Positions 1 to 8,050 of a stretch of DNA of 64,000 nucleotides are shown in pieces. Origin of the DNA: Avidesulfovibrio sp964369685 (lineage in GTDB: Bacteria > Desulfobacterota > Desulfovibrionia > Desulfovibrionales > Desulfovibrionaceae); contig CAYJFB010000009.1 of assembly GCA_964369685.1 (NCBI GenBank), positions 1 to 64,000 of the forward strand. Reading direction: 5' to 3'. The notes below the pieces were generated by a model. The model was not told the origin of the DNA. It was given only the letters and a program-made list of their open reading frames with translations, and did not search any database. The stretch's first letter is position 1, and every line of letters begins with the position of its first letter. The position numbers and the translations under genes were made by a program.

Positions 1-99
1 TCGTCGTCATCATCAGGCGTTGGCGCCGTTGTGCCGCCGTTGTTATTATCGTCGTCGTCATCAGGCGTTGGCGCTGTTGTGCCGCCATCAGGATTGTGA
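1..99 (-). repeat. 48-nt tandem repeat coding for Asp/Asn-rich linker
   Basis: Two visible copies of a unit that on the minus strand encodes GGTTAPTPDDDDDNNN. The copies differ by single bases and one is cut by the window edge, so the array may continue outside. Acidic DDDD/NNN stretches of this kind can bind calcium in secreted proteins; that role is inference. Confidence 0.7.
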
Positions 100-824
100 G
101 GCTTTGCAGAGAGGCTTTCTGTTGCCTTGTGAGCCAGAATATTTTCACCAGAAATACGTGGCGTCTCTTCTTTGAGTGTGAGACCTGCAAAGTGGGGGGC
201 TTTTGTTTTTATACTGACGGAATCAATCAAAGTTTGTCGTTGATCTGCACTCATGGGAGTTGGCGGCACTTTTACCGTGCTGTTTTGTCCAAAAACCGCA
301 AAGTGTCCCGGTTCAATAATCGTTTGTGCAACAAAAACACTGTGTTTTTTTGTACTGTTTTCTGTATATACCAGTGTTTGTTTATTGCGTGAAAGCACGG
401 CAAATGTGGTTCCTCGGATCCCTACTGTCGCCTCCGGTGTGCGAACAGAAAACGCTTCAGGATTGCCGTCAACAATACTCCCCGTGACAAAACGCGCAAA
501 TCCAACAACCACATTTCCTTCAAAAGCTTTACGTTGTGTGTCGTTATAATCTTCCATCTTAAATATACTGTTGACACCAACGCTGACAACGCTGTCATCG
601 GTAAAAATCAGCTGAACCTTGCCTTGTTCATCTGTACGAATGGTATCGTTGACAAAAATAGAGTCTCTCAGACGGAGCACTTGTGCTGTGCCTTCTCGCT
701 CCACAATCGCTCCCGAAGTGACGGCAATCACTCTGGCAATCGCAGCGGCACAAGCATCAAATGGGATACAAAACAAAGAATAAAACACAAAAAAAATAGG
801 AAAAAAAATAGAATATGATCTCAT
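1..824 (-). CDS. FecR-domain exported protein, 3' end outside window
   Basis: Reading the minus strand from the ATG at 824-822 gives an open frame that leaves the window without a stop. The first 28 or so residues are hydrophobic and end in Ala-rich sequence (FDACAAA), which fits a Sec signal peptide. Residues about 30-150 match the FecR fold: a segment on being charged with a repressive state (AQVLRLRDSIFVNDTIRTDE), then DDSVVSVGVNS, then FSVRTPEATVGIRGTTF, the hallmark VRTP...VGIRGT motif. The visible C-terminus is a low-complexity linker of GGTTAPTPDDDDDNNN units. In Desulfovibrio-like genomes such proteins are usually large periplasmic or surface proteins; they are not classical iron-sensing FecR regulators. 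No TonB receptor or sigma factor is seen beside it. Start is the only in-frame ATG before the signal peptide. Function beyond the FecR fold is unknown. Confidence 0.85.
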   Translation of the reverse strand, partial: MRSYSIFFPIFFVFYSLFCIPFDACAAAIARVIAVTSGAIVEREGTAQVLRLRDSIFVNDTIRTDEQGKVQLIFTDDSVVSVGVNSIFKMEDYNDTQRKAFEGNVVVGFARFVTGSIVDGNPEAFSVRTPEATVGIRGTTFAVLSRNKQTLVYTENSTKKHSVFVAQTIIEPGHFAVFGQNSTVKVPPTPMSADQRQTLIDSVSIKTKAPHFAGLTLKEETPRISGENILAHKATESLSAKPHNPDGGTTAPTPDDDDDNNNGGTTAPTPDDDD

Positions 825-1124
825 GTGTGTCCCCTGCTCACGTCAAACAGCAACTTGTCGCATCTCTAAAAAACAAGAGTTTTCATATACAACTTCTAGT
901 CAATACATTTGCCTTCACTACACATAAAAAACATATTTCTTATGTCTCTGAGCGATTTTGGCATAAATGAAATGAATTCAACCCTACAAATATTAAAAAA
1001 AAAAGTAAAGCAAAACAAAAAAATGGCACATTTTGTCCCTCAGTTGAGATGTGTCACGATGCGGTTTATATATCTGTGTCTTTTGGTAAAAAAAACATGA
1101 TATTTGTCAAAAAAGGAGCATTCT
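825..1124. other. 300-bp AT-rich intergenic region between divergent genes
   Basis: This spacer separates the FecR-domain gene (minus) from the VTT membrane protein gene (plus), so it should carry both promoters. It has several A/T runs. I could not find a convincing -35/-10 pair, palindrome or RNA structure in it, and the short open frames it contains lack ribosome binding sites. Confidence 0.4.
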
Positions 1125-1799
1125 GTGTCGAAAAAAGGACTGTGTTGTTTGCTTATGATCATTGCGGCCTTGGGAGTCTTTGCTCTGCTGCCGAGTGCCA
1201 CAGACCTTGCACAATATCTGCAAACGATGTTTATGGATTTCGGAGTGTGGCGCTTTTGGTGTTTTTTATTGTTGGCAGTCATGTTCAGTGTGTTTGCTGT
1301 TCCGCGGCAGGTGATCAGTTTTGTCGGCGGGTTTATTTTTGAGCCGGTTTGGGGGGTGTTTGTGGCAACACTAGGGGTAACGCTTGGGTGTGCTATCACA
1401 TTTTTTGCGGCGCGTTCGTTTTTACGTCCGCTTGCAGAGGCTCATTTACTGCCGCGATATGCCAAACAAATCAACGCATGTAACCTTTTTTTGAGTGCGT
1501 CCCCGTGTGTTGTTGCTGTGGGACTACGGCTTTTTCCTTCGGGCAGTAATTGGCTTACGGGGATCGTGGCAGGGCTTTCGGAAGTGCAGGCGTGGCCTTT
1601 TATTGCCGGTTCGGCGATGGGGTATGTGCCACAAAATACAATTTTTGTTTTACTGGGTGCGGGCATGCAGCTTGCGGACACGACGTTGATATATATTTCT
1701 GTCGGTCTTTTTTGTATTAGTGTGGCAATCACGGTATTTGTTTTACAGAAAACTCCGTGGGGGAAAAAATATCTTTATTTTTTTAATAACAGCGTTTGA
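1125..1799 (+). CDS. TVP38/TMEM64 (VTT/DedA-like) membrane protein
   Basis: Polytopic inner-membrane protein of about 224 residues. The central part, VISFVGGFIFEPVWGVFVA followed by a Gly-rich helix and FFAARSFLRP, is the VTT-domain pattern, with a re-entrant loop and an F-G-x-F motif. Family members are implicated in lipid scrambling or membrane homeostasis, but the substrate is not known. The frame is open further upstream from a TTG at 1104. I chose the GTG at 1125 because AAGGAG lies at 1113-1118, six bases ahead, and the residues after it (SKKGLCCLLMIIAAL) form the first membrane helix. It stands alone, with 180 bp to the next gene. Confidence 0.85.
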   Translation: MSKKGLCCLLMIIAALGVFALLPSATDLAQYLQTMFMDFGVWRFWCFLLLAVMFSVFAVPRQVISFVGGFIFEPVWGVFVATLGVTLGCAITFFAARSFLRPLAEAHLLPRYAKQINACNLFLSASPCVVAVGLRLFPSGSNWLTGIVAGLSEVQAWPFIAGSAMGYVPQNTIFVLLGAGMQLADTTLIYISVGLFCISVAITVFVLQKTPWGKKYLYFFNNSV

Positions 1800-2020
1800 T
1801 GGTAGGCGTGTTTAAAAAAATACATCGACTTGAGACATTGTCGACGCGATCTAAAAATATAAAATAAAAACAGAGAGATAGCCTAGCACCAATCTCCTTA
1901 ACATAAAGTCAATATATAAAATAATGCGGAAAATCCAACGCATACCCAAAAAACGTTTAGAAAACGCTATAACAGTGCGTAGTGAAAACATTTGCTGTTT
2001 TTTTCTGTAAGAGGTATGCT

Positions 2021-2818
2021 GTGTTCATGGTAAAAGAACGCATTGATGAATTGGTTTTCAGACAAGGCTTGGCTGAAAGCCGCGAGATGGCAAAACGGTT
2101 GATTATGGCAGGGCATGTGGCGTATGCTCAAGAGATTGCCAATCCCAATATCCCGTTACGCAAAGTCGATAAACCGGGGCATAAAATAGCGGACAACACG
2201 CTTTTTATTCTTGTGGGTGTAGAACGTTTTGTGGGACGCGGTGCGTATAAACTATTGACAGCGCTTGAATACTTCCAGCTCAATGTCAATGGTATGGTTG
2301 CCCTTGATGCGGGCGCTTCCACAGGCGGCTTTACCGACTGTTTACTACAGCACGGCGCGGCAAAAGTGTATGCGGTTGATGTCGGTCGTGAACAATTGCA
2401 CGAGCGTTTACGGCGTGATCCTCGAGTTGTGAGTATGGAGGGCGTGAATTTACGTACAGCTCCCATGACATTACTTCCGGAACCGATTGATATCCTTGTG
2501 GCGGACGTTTCTTTTATTTCTTTGACACTTGTTCTTGAACCGTGTTTGCGTTGGTTGAAAGCAAACGGTCTCGTTGTGACACTCATTAAACCGCAATTTG
2601 AATTGGGACCGCATCAGACCGTTCGCGGTGTTGTGCGTGACGAAAGCTTACATCAAGTCGCGATTGATAAAGTGTTACTACACTGTGATGCGTTGGGCTT
2701 AAAAAATCAAGGTGTTGTGCCGTCGTCTATAAAAGGGCCGAAAGGCAATCAAGAATATTTGGCGTATTTTTCTTATGAACCTTCTTGCACCCTCGGAACA
2801 ACAGATGATCATCACTAA
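2021..2818 (+). CDS. tlyA: TlyA family rRNA 2'-O-methyltransferase
   Basis: Predicted cytoplasmic methyltransferase that acts on rRNA in known homologues and is also annotated as haemolysin TlyA. Residues about 3-65 are an S4 RNA-binding domain (RIDELVFRQGLAESREMAKR). Then comes an FtsJ/RrmJ-like Rossmann domain with the SAM-binding motif LDAGASTGGFTDCLL and the acidic VDVGREQL strand. A DVSFISL motif and IKPQFELG follow, as expected of TlyA. Length is typical (about 265). AAGAGG at 2009-2014 sits 6 bases before GTG 2021 and 12 before ATG 2027, so either start is possible; a longer frame from 1982 has no ribosome binding site. The stop overlaps the start of the downstream DsbA-like gene, suggesting an operon. 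Confidence 0.92.
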   Translation: MFMVKERIDELVFRQGLAESREMAKRLIMAGHVAYAQEIANPNIPLRKVDKPGHKIADNTLFILVGVERFVGRGAYKLLTALEYFQLNVNGMVALDAGASTGGFTDCLLQHGAAKVYAVDVGREQLHERLRRDPRVVSMEGVNLRTAPMTLLPEPIDILVADVSFISLTLVLEPCLRWLKANGLVVTLIKPQFELGPHQTVRGVVRDESLHQVAIDKVLLHCDALGLKNQGVVPSSIKGPKGNQEYLAYFSYEPSCTLGTTDDHH

Positions 2819-3668
2819 ACAGCGAATAATTTTAATCTTTTGTGTGGTATGGTTTTTTTTGACAGGCATGTTGCTTATGTGGTCTTTTTCTGTCGTTGAA
2901 GCCGCAGAAGCAACACAAGACGCGCAAATACTTGCCGCAGAACACAATAAACAACGGGAAAATTTACAAAGAACCCTCAATGAACACCCTGATGTTATGC
3001 TGGATTTTTTACGACAACACAGCGAAGCTTTGTTAGAAATTCTTCAAGAGGGCGCCGTGTTACGGCGCAATAAAGCGATTGTGAATGCGTGGGAAAACGA
3101 TCGCACAATACCCAAAAACATCAATGTCAGCGGACGCGCCATGCGTGGCGACAGTAATGCACCCGTCACCGTGGTGGCTTATTCTGATTTTACCTGTCCG
3201 TATTGCGAACAAAGTGCAGCCCAGATGGCACGTTTTCTTATGACTTATGACGGCAAAATCCGTTATGTTTTTAAGAATTTTCCTCTTGAATCACAAGGTA
3301 TATCCAAACTGGCTGCCGAATATTACATTGCGGCCGGTTTGCAAAATCAGGATCAGGCATGGGAGTTCTATGACATGTTGTTTGCCAACCGCAATGTGTT
3401 GTTGCAAGAAGGCGAAACTTTTTTAAAACAAGCCGCAAAAGATGTCGGATTGAACATAAAACGCCTGAACAGCGATTTGAAAGGAAAAACCGTACGCGAT
3501 TTGATGGACGAAGACCTTGCCGAAGCGGCGCGGTTGGGCGTCGACGGCACACCGACCTTTTTTGTTAACGATTTGGTTGTGCGCGGTGCCGTGCCGACAG
3601 AGCTTTTTGCGCAAGCCATTGAAATGGCACTCGACACGGCCGAACAAGGCCTTTTACCCATACAATAA
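2805..3668 (+). CDS. DsbA-family thioredoxin-fold oxidoreductase
   Basis: Periplasmic thiol-disulfide oxidoreductase. The N-terminus has a signal anchor (IILIFCVVWFFLTGMLLMWS), then a helical, Gln/Glu-rich spacer (about residues 30-105), then a DsbA-like domain with FTCPYCEQ; CPYC is the redox-active pair. A cis-Pro segment (GVDGTPTFFVND) follows, as the fold requires. The extra helical region before the catalytic domain resembles Com1/BdbD-type proteins more than E. coli DsbA. I prefer ATG 2805; an earlier in-frame ATG at 2775 would overlap tlyA by 44 bases and has no ribosome binding site. Partner DsbB is not in the window, so whether it oxidises or isomerises is open. Confidence 0.85.
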   Translation: MIITKQRIILIFCVVWFFLTGMLLMWSFSVVEAAEATQDAQILAAEHNKQRENLQRTLNEHPDVMLDFLRQHSEALLEILQEGAVLRRNKAIVNAWENDRTIPKNINVSGRAMRGDSNAPVTVVAYSDFTCPYCEQSAAQMARFLMTYDGKIRYVFKNFPLESQGISKLAAEYYIAAGLQNQDQAWEFYDMLFANRNVLLQEGETFLKQAAKDVGLNIKRLNSDLKGKTVRDLMDEDLAEAARLGVDGTPTFFVNDLVVRGAVPTELFAQAIEMALDTAEQGLLPIQ

Positions 3669-3869
3669 CGCGCTTTGTACTTTTGGAAATGCGGTGGGCT
3701 TAATAAGGCTCCTATTCCCAAAAGATAACAAACACAGCGCTTGACATTGTGCGTTTTATTGACAAGAGAGCACAGTATGTCTATTTTTTCATGAAATATA
3801 TCTGTTAAACAAAACTTTGATTCTCTATACATAGGTTTGTTTTTGTACAGACCGTTCATGAGGTCTAGA

Positions 3870-5933
3870 ATGCAAGTAAAATGTTGGGGAGTACGCGGTT
3901 CATTAGCCAGCGGTTGTTCTACATCGGCTCGTTATGGTTGCAACACGTCCTGCTATTCGATTGATATACCCAACGCACCACATATCGCCCTTGATGCAGG
4001 ATCGGGGTTGCGCAATTTTGGCGTACACACGAAAAACAGTAATAAGCCCAAAACGTGTGCAATCTTTCTCAGTCACAACCATTGGGATCATGTCGCGGGT
4101 TTGCCGTTTTTTGATCCGCTTTATAACGCGTCGTGGGATATCACCATTTATGCGCCTGAAGCCATCGGCGAAGTGGGGCCGGAAACGTTTATAACAACCC
4201 TCTTCTCCTCAACCTTTTTCCCTATCACATGGGATAAATTACCGAGCACAAGACGGATCGTCTCCTTGACTGACGGACAAAAAATCGAATTGGAAGGCGG
4301 TGTCACCGTGACGACACACGCCGCCAGTCACGGCGCCTACAATTCGGATCGTCTCTATGCCACAGCATACCGCATCGAACACAAACAACACAGTGTTTTT
4401 TACAGCGGCGATCACGAATTGGGTGCAGATCCGACGGCAATCAATACAAACAGTTCTTTTTTCCAAGGGCTGGCTCATGCAGATATCGCAATTTTGGATT
4501 CGCAATACACGCTTGAAAGTTATCAAAACCATATCGGTTGGGGACATTCTGCCATTGAGCAATGGGTTCCGTTTATTCAAGAGTTTGGCGTAAAAACCTT
4601 TGTGCCGACACATTATGATCCGGCTCATGAAGACATCTTTTTGGATAATGTGTGCAGTAAACTGTTACAACAATTTCCTTTTTTGGCAGGCTCTTTGCGC
4701 ATGGGCTATGAAGGGCTTGTTTTGCATAGCGGTCATCATGTCAGCAGTCCGTATTTGTGTGCTCCGGGAACATCGGAATGTGAAAACTGTCGGTTTTCTT
4801 CAGAAGTGCTTGAAATTCCCGATATGAGCTCTGTTTTGGACAATTTATTGTTTCGTGCCAGACAACTTGCACACGCTGATGCAGGCACGATTTATCTTGT
4901 TGAAAATGACGAATTGGTTTTTTCTTATTCACACAACGACACCTTGTTTACCAGCGTACAATCGGCACGACAACAATACCTCAACGCGCGTTTGCCCATC
5001 ACCCCACAATCGGTGGCAGGGTATGTGGCTTGTCAACGAAGTGTGTTGAATATTCCCAATGTGCGTGATTTACCGATCGATGCGCCATATTCGTTTAATG
5101 CTTCTTTTGACAACGCCACAGGATACAAAACCGTATCGATTTGTGCACTACCCATTGTTTCTCCGCGCAATAAATTGCTTGCTGTCATGCAGATCATCAA
5201 TTGTCTGCATGAGGGCGAGGTTGTACCGTTTTCATCTCAGGTTGAGTGTTCTTTGGCTGAGTTATGTTTTGTTGGGGCGCAGTCTATTGAGCAAGCGTTG
5301 ACGACGAAAGACATGCTGTTGCGTGTTTTAGAAACGGCGCGGCTACGTGATCCCACGGAAACGGGACCGCACGTTTTTCGTGTCGGTGCTATGGCTGCCG
5401 AATTGTATCATCATTGGGCAGAAAAACGTCACATTGATCCTGTAGAAATTACAGATATCAAAGCCAATTTGCGTTTGGCTTCTATGTTACACGATGTCGG
5501 TAAAGTGGGTATTCCCGATGATGTGTTAAAAAAACCCGGGCGCTTCACACCTGAAGAACGCAGTATAATGGAAAAACATTGCTCCATCGGTGCTGAAATA
5601 TTTAAAAATGTCAGCCGCACCTTGGATACCTTGGCGGCAAGCATCGCCTTGCACCACCATCAGCGCTGGGACGGCAAAGGCTATACCGGAACTGATGCGC
5701 CGCCTCTGGCCGGTGAAAACATTCCTTTTGAAGCACGGATCACCTCGATTGTGGACGTTTTTGATGCTTTGATTTCTCCTCGATGCTATAAAGAACCGAT
5801 TCCCATAGCAAAGGCGTTGGATATCATTCAAAACGATTCGGGAACCGCCTTTGATCCGGAGATGGTTGAAGCGTTTATGGAAATTTTGGACACGATATTA
5901 GCCATTCAAGAAAAATATCAAGAAAAACATTAG
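3870..5933 (+). CDS. MBL-fold / GAF / HD-GYP three-domain signalling protein
   Basis: A fusion of about 687 residues. Residues 1 to about 270 are a metallo-beta-lactamase-fold hydrolase opening with QVKCWGVRGS and carrying SHNHWDHVAG (the HxHxDH metal motif near residue 69), with later GDHELGAD and THYDPAHE metal-ligand segments. Residues about 310-480 look like a GAF sensor domain. The C-terminal 200 residues are an HD-GYP phosphodiesterase with HDVGKVGIPDD near residue 540 and HHHQRWDGKGYTG near 600. The usual GYP is GYT here and the usual HHE is HHH. HD-GYP domains hydrolyse cyclic dinucleotides; activity with GYT needs testing. ATG 3870 has GAGG six bases upstream; a longer frame from TTG 3837 does not. 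The TAG stop is part of the MITE that follows. Confidence 0.88.
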   Translation: MQVKCWGVRGSLASGCSTSARYGCNTSCYSIDIPNAPHIALDAGSGLRNFGVHTKNSNKPKTCAIFLSHNHWDHVAGLPFFDPLYNASWDITIYAPEAIGEVGPETFITTLFSSTFFPITWDKLPSTRRIVSLTDGQKIELEGGVTVTTHAASHGAYNSDRLYATAYRIEHKQHSVFYSGDHELGADPTAINTNSSFFQGLAHADIAILDSQYTLESYQNHIGWGHSAIEQWVPFIQEFGVKTFVPTHYDPAHEDIFLDNVCSKLLQQFPFLAGSLRMGYEGLVLHSGHHVSSPYLCAPGTSECENCRFSSEVLEIPDMSSVLDNLLFRARQLAHADAGTIYLVENDELVFSYSHNDTLFTSVQSARQQYLNARLPITPQSVAGYVACQRSVLNIPNVRDLPIDAPYSFNASFDNATGYKTVSICALPIVSPRNKLLAVMQIINCLHEGEVVPFSSQVECSLAELCFVGAQSIEQALTTKDMLLRVLETARLRDPTETGPHVFRVGAMAAELYHHWAEKRHIDPVEITDIKANLRLASMLHDVGKVGIPDDVLKKPGRFTPEERSIMEKHCSIGAEIFKNVSRTLDTLAASIALHHHQRWDGKGYTGTDAPPLAGENIPFEARITSIVDVFDALISPRCYKEPIPIAKALDIIQNDSGTAFDPEMVEAFMEILDTILAIQEKYQEKH

Positions 5934-6079
5934 AGTGTGTTCACATAAAATGATTTTTTATTTTATATCAAGGAAGATAAGCGAACGTTGAGGTCGTGTA
6001 TACAGAAATACACGGCCGAAAAAGATCGTAAAATCTGACGCAGAGATAACCCAAAAAGAGTTTATGTAAACAGGCTCTA
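5931..6079 (+). mobile_element. Complete 149-bp MITE, copy A
   Basis: Non-coding element bounded by TA and imperfect terminal inverted repeats: left GAGTGTGTTCACATAAA, right arm TTTATGTAAACAGGCTC. It has the same length as the copy at 33562-33710 and matches it along most of its body, for example ATATCAAGGAAGAT, ACCGAAAAAGATCGT and ATCTGACGCAGAGATAAC. No transposase is encoded. TA at both edges suggests TA-targeting transposition. It sits between the HD-GYP gene and ugpA, and its first bases form the TAG stop of the former. Confidence 0.85.
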
Positions 6080-6115
6080 AAAAAAGAAAAAGAACCCTGA
6101 AAAAGGAGCCATTGC

Positions 6116-7006
6116 ATGGAAGGGCGCTATACATTTCGTGGCAAAAAACATCTCATATTGCCGATTCTTTTTCTTTTACCGCAACTTTGTATTACTGTGA
6201 TTTTTTTCTTCTATCCTGCGGGAGAAGCCATACTCGGATCGTTTTATATAGAAGATACGTTTGGCCTTTCAAAAGAATTTGTCGGACTGGAGAATTTTGC
6301 CGTCCTTTTTGATGACAGCAGCTATTTGGATACCCTCAAGCTGACCGTTCTTTTTAGTGCGGCAACGATTGCGTTGACCATGGGTACGGCGTTGCTTTTG
6401 GCGGTCATGGCGGATCGCATTGCTTCCGGCGGTACGATCTATAAGGCGTTGTTGGTCATTCCTTATGCTGTGGCTCCGCCGTTGGCCGGTGTTTTATGGC
6501 TGTTTTTATTTAACCCTTCAAGCGGTGTATTGACGGGAATGCTTGAATCGTTCGGCATTGTTTGGAATCATAAAATTAATGGCAATCAAGCCTTATTTTT
6601 GATTGTTATTGCCGCGGCTTGGAAACAAATTTCGTACAATTTTCTTTTCTTTCTTGCCGGGTTGCATGCCATTCCGAAATCCTTGACAGAGGCAGCAGCT
6701 ATTGACGGCGCGTCGCCGTGGCGTCGTTTTTGGAACATCATCTTTCCTTTATTATCGCCAACGACGTTTTTTTTGTTGGTGGTCAACACGATCTACACGC
6801 TTTTTGAAACTTTCGGCATTGTTCACGCCGTAACGCAAGGCGGCCCCGCAAATGCAACGGAAACACTGATTTATAAAGTGTTTACAGATGGCTTTATCGG
6901 ACTTGATTTTGGAGGTTCGTCGGCACAATCAGTTGTGTTGATGGTGATTGTAATGGTTTTGACCTTTTTGCAATTCCGCTATATTGAACGCAAAGTGACC
7001 TATTAA
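6116..7006 (+). CDS. ugpA: Glycerol-3-phosphate ABC transporter permease UgpA
   Basis: Inner-membrane permease of about 296 residues with six predicted helices. The N-terminus (LILPILFLLPQLCITVIFFF, PAGEAILGSF) and the phrase FVGLENFAVLFDDSSYLDT closely follow E. coli UgpA. The cytoplasmic EAA loop, EAAAIDGASPWRRFWNIIFP, is intact and should contact the UgpC ATPase. AAGGAG lies seven bases before the ATG. First gene of the ugpA-ugpE-ugpC set. The 170-bp gap to ugpE shows no gene. No ugpB or glpQ gene is in the window, so the substrate (sn-glycerol-3-phosphate or glycerophosphodiesters) rests on family resemblance. Confidence 0.88.
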   Translation: MEGRYTFRGKKHLILPILFLLPQLCITVIFFFYPAGEAILGSFYIEDTFGLSKEFVGLENFAVLFDDSSYLDTLKLTVLFSAATIALTMGTALLLAVMADRIASGGTIYKALLVIPYAVAPPLAGVLWLFLFNPSSGVLTGMLESFGIVWNHKINGNQALFLIVIAAAWKQISYNFLFFLAGLHAIPKSLTEAAAIDGASPWRRFWNIIFPLLSPTTFFLLVVNTIYTLFETFGIVHAVTQGGPANATETLIYKVFTDGFIGLDFGGSSAQSVVLMVIVMVLTFLQFRYIERKVTY

Positions 7007-7176
7007 AACACAATAAAAAGCTCATGATATGTTAAAGATAATGGTGGTGTCGGCATATACATTTTTTTGCTCATGAACCACAAAGAGGGTTCTTTAAACA
7101 ACACCGTCTTGTCCTTGAGTGAGCGTCTATCTTCATGCTTTGACGACACGCATCTATAGAAGAAGGAACGGCTGCT

Positions 7177-8022
7177 ATGGTTGAAAAAAAAGGTTTGTCC
7201 CGAGCACTTGGACATTTTGTGCTTTGTTTTGGGATTGCGGTTGTGTTGTTTCCTTTGTATGTGGCGTTGGTGGCAACCTCGCACACGGCCGATGTGTTGA
7301 TCGGCACCACACCGTTGTGGTTTGGGCAAGAATTTTTTAACAATTTTTCCCTTGTACTGACGCAAGGATTAAAAGCCGCCGGAGGCATTCCCGTTTGGCT
7401 TATGATGGCCAACAGCTTGGTGATGGCTTTGGGGATTGCTTTCGGGAAAATTCTTATTTCGCTTACGGCGGCCTATGCGATCGTGTATTTTCGTTTTCCC
7501 GGACGTGAACTGGCTTTTGGCTTAATTTTTATCACGCTCATGATGCCCGTGGAAGTGCGTATTGTTCCCACATTCAACGTTGCCGCAAATTTACATTTTG
7601 TAGACAGTTATGTCGGGTTGATTTTACCGCTCATTGCCTCGGCCACAGCAACGTTTTTGTATCGACAATTGTTTATGACGATTCCGCCGGAATTGCTCGA
7701 AGCGGCGCGGATTGACGGTGCGGGGCCGTGGCGTTTTTTTGTGGACGTGGTTTTGCCGCTTTCACGCACCAACACGGCGGCGTTGTTTGTTGTTTTATTC
7801 ATTTATGGTTGGAATCAATATCTCTGGCCGTTACTCATCACCAATGACGAAAATATGTATACGGTTGTGATGGGAATTCAGCGTATGGTCAGCATTCCCG
7901 ATGCCGTTCCCGAATGGAATATGATCATGGCTGTGGCATTGCTTGGCATGTTGCCGCCTCTTTTGGTGGTACTGGGAATGCAAAAATTGTTTGTGCGTGG
8001 ATTGGTTGAAACCGAAAAATAA
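7177..8022 (+). CDS. ugpE: Glycerol-3-phosphate ABC transporter permease UgpE
   Basis: Second permease of the importer, 281 residues. GIAVVLFPLYVALVA, the stretch MMPVEVRIVPTFNVAANLHF, SATATFLYRQLFMTIPPEL and FIYGWNQYLWPLLI follow E. coli UgpE almost phrase by phrase. The EAA motif is EAARIDGAGPWRFFVDVVLP. Helix 1 starts within 15 residues of the ATG. The ribosome binding site is weak (AGAAGGAACGG about 14 bases upstream). The stop is 28 bases before ugpC, so the two are surely co-transcribed. Confidence 0.9.
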   Translation: MVEKKGLSRALGHFVLCFGIAVVLFPLYVALVATSHTADVLIGTTPLWFGQEFFNNFSLVLTQGLKAAGGIPVWLMMANSLVMALGIAFGKILISLTAAYAIVYFRFPGRELAFGLIFITLMMPVEVRIVPTFNVAANLHFVDSYVGLILPLIASATATFLYRQLFMTIPPELLEAARIDGAGPWRFFVDVVLPLSRTNTAALFVVLFIYGWNQYLWPLLITNDENMYTVVMGIQRMVSIPDAVPEWNMIMAVALLGMLPPLLVVLGMQKLFVRGLVETEK

Positions 8023-8050
8023 ACGTCTTTACCAAAGAAAAGGATTCACC

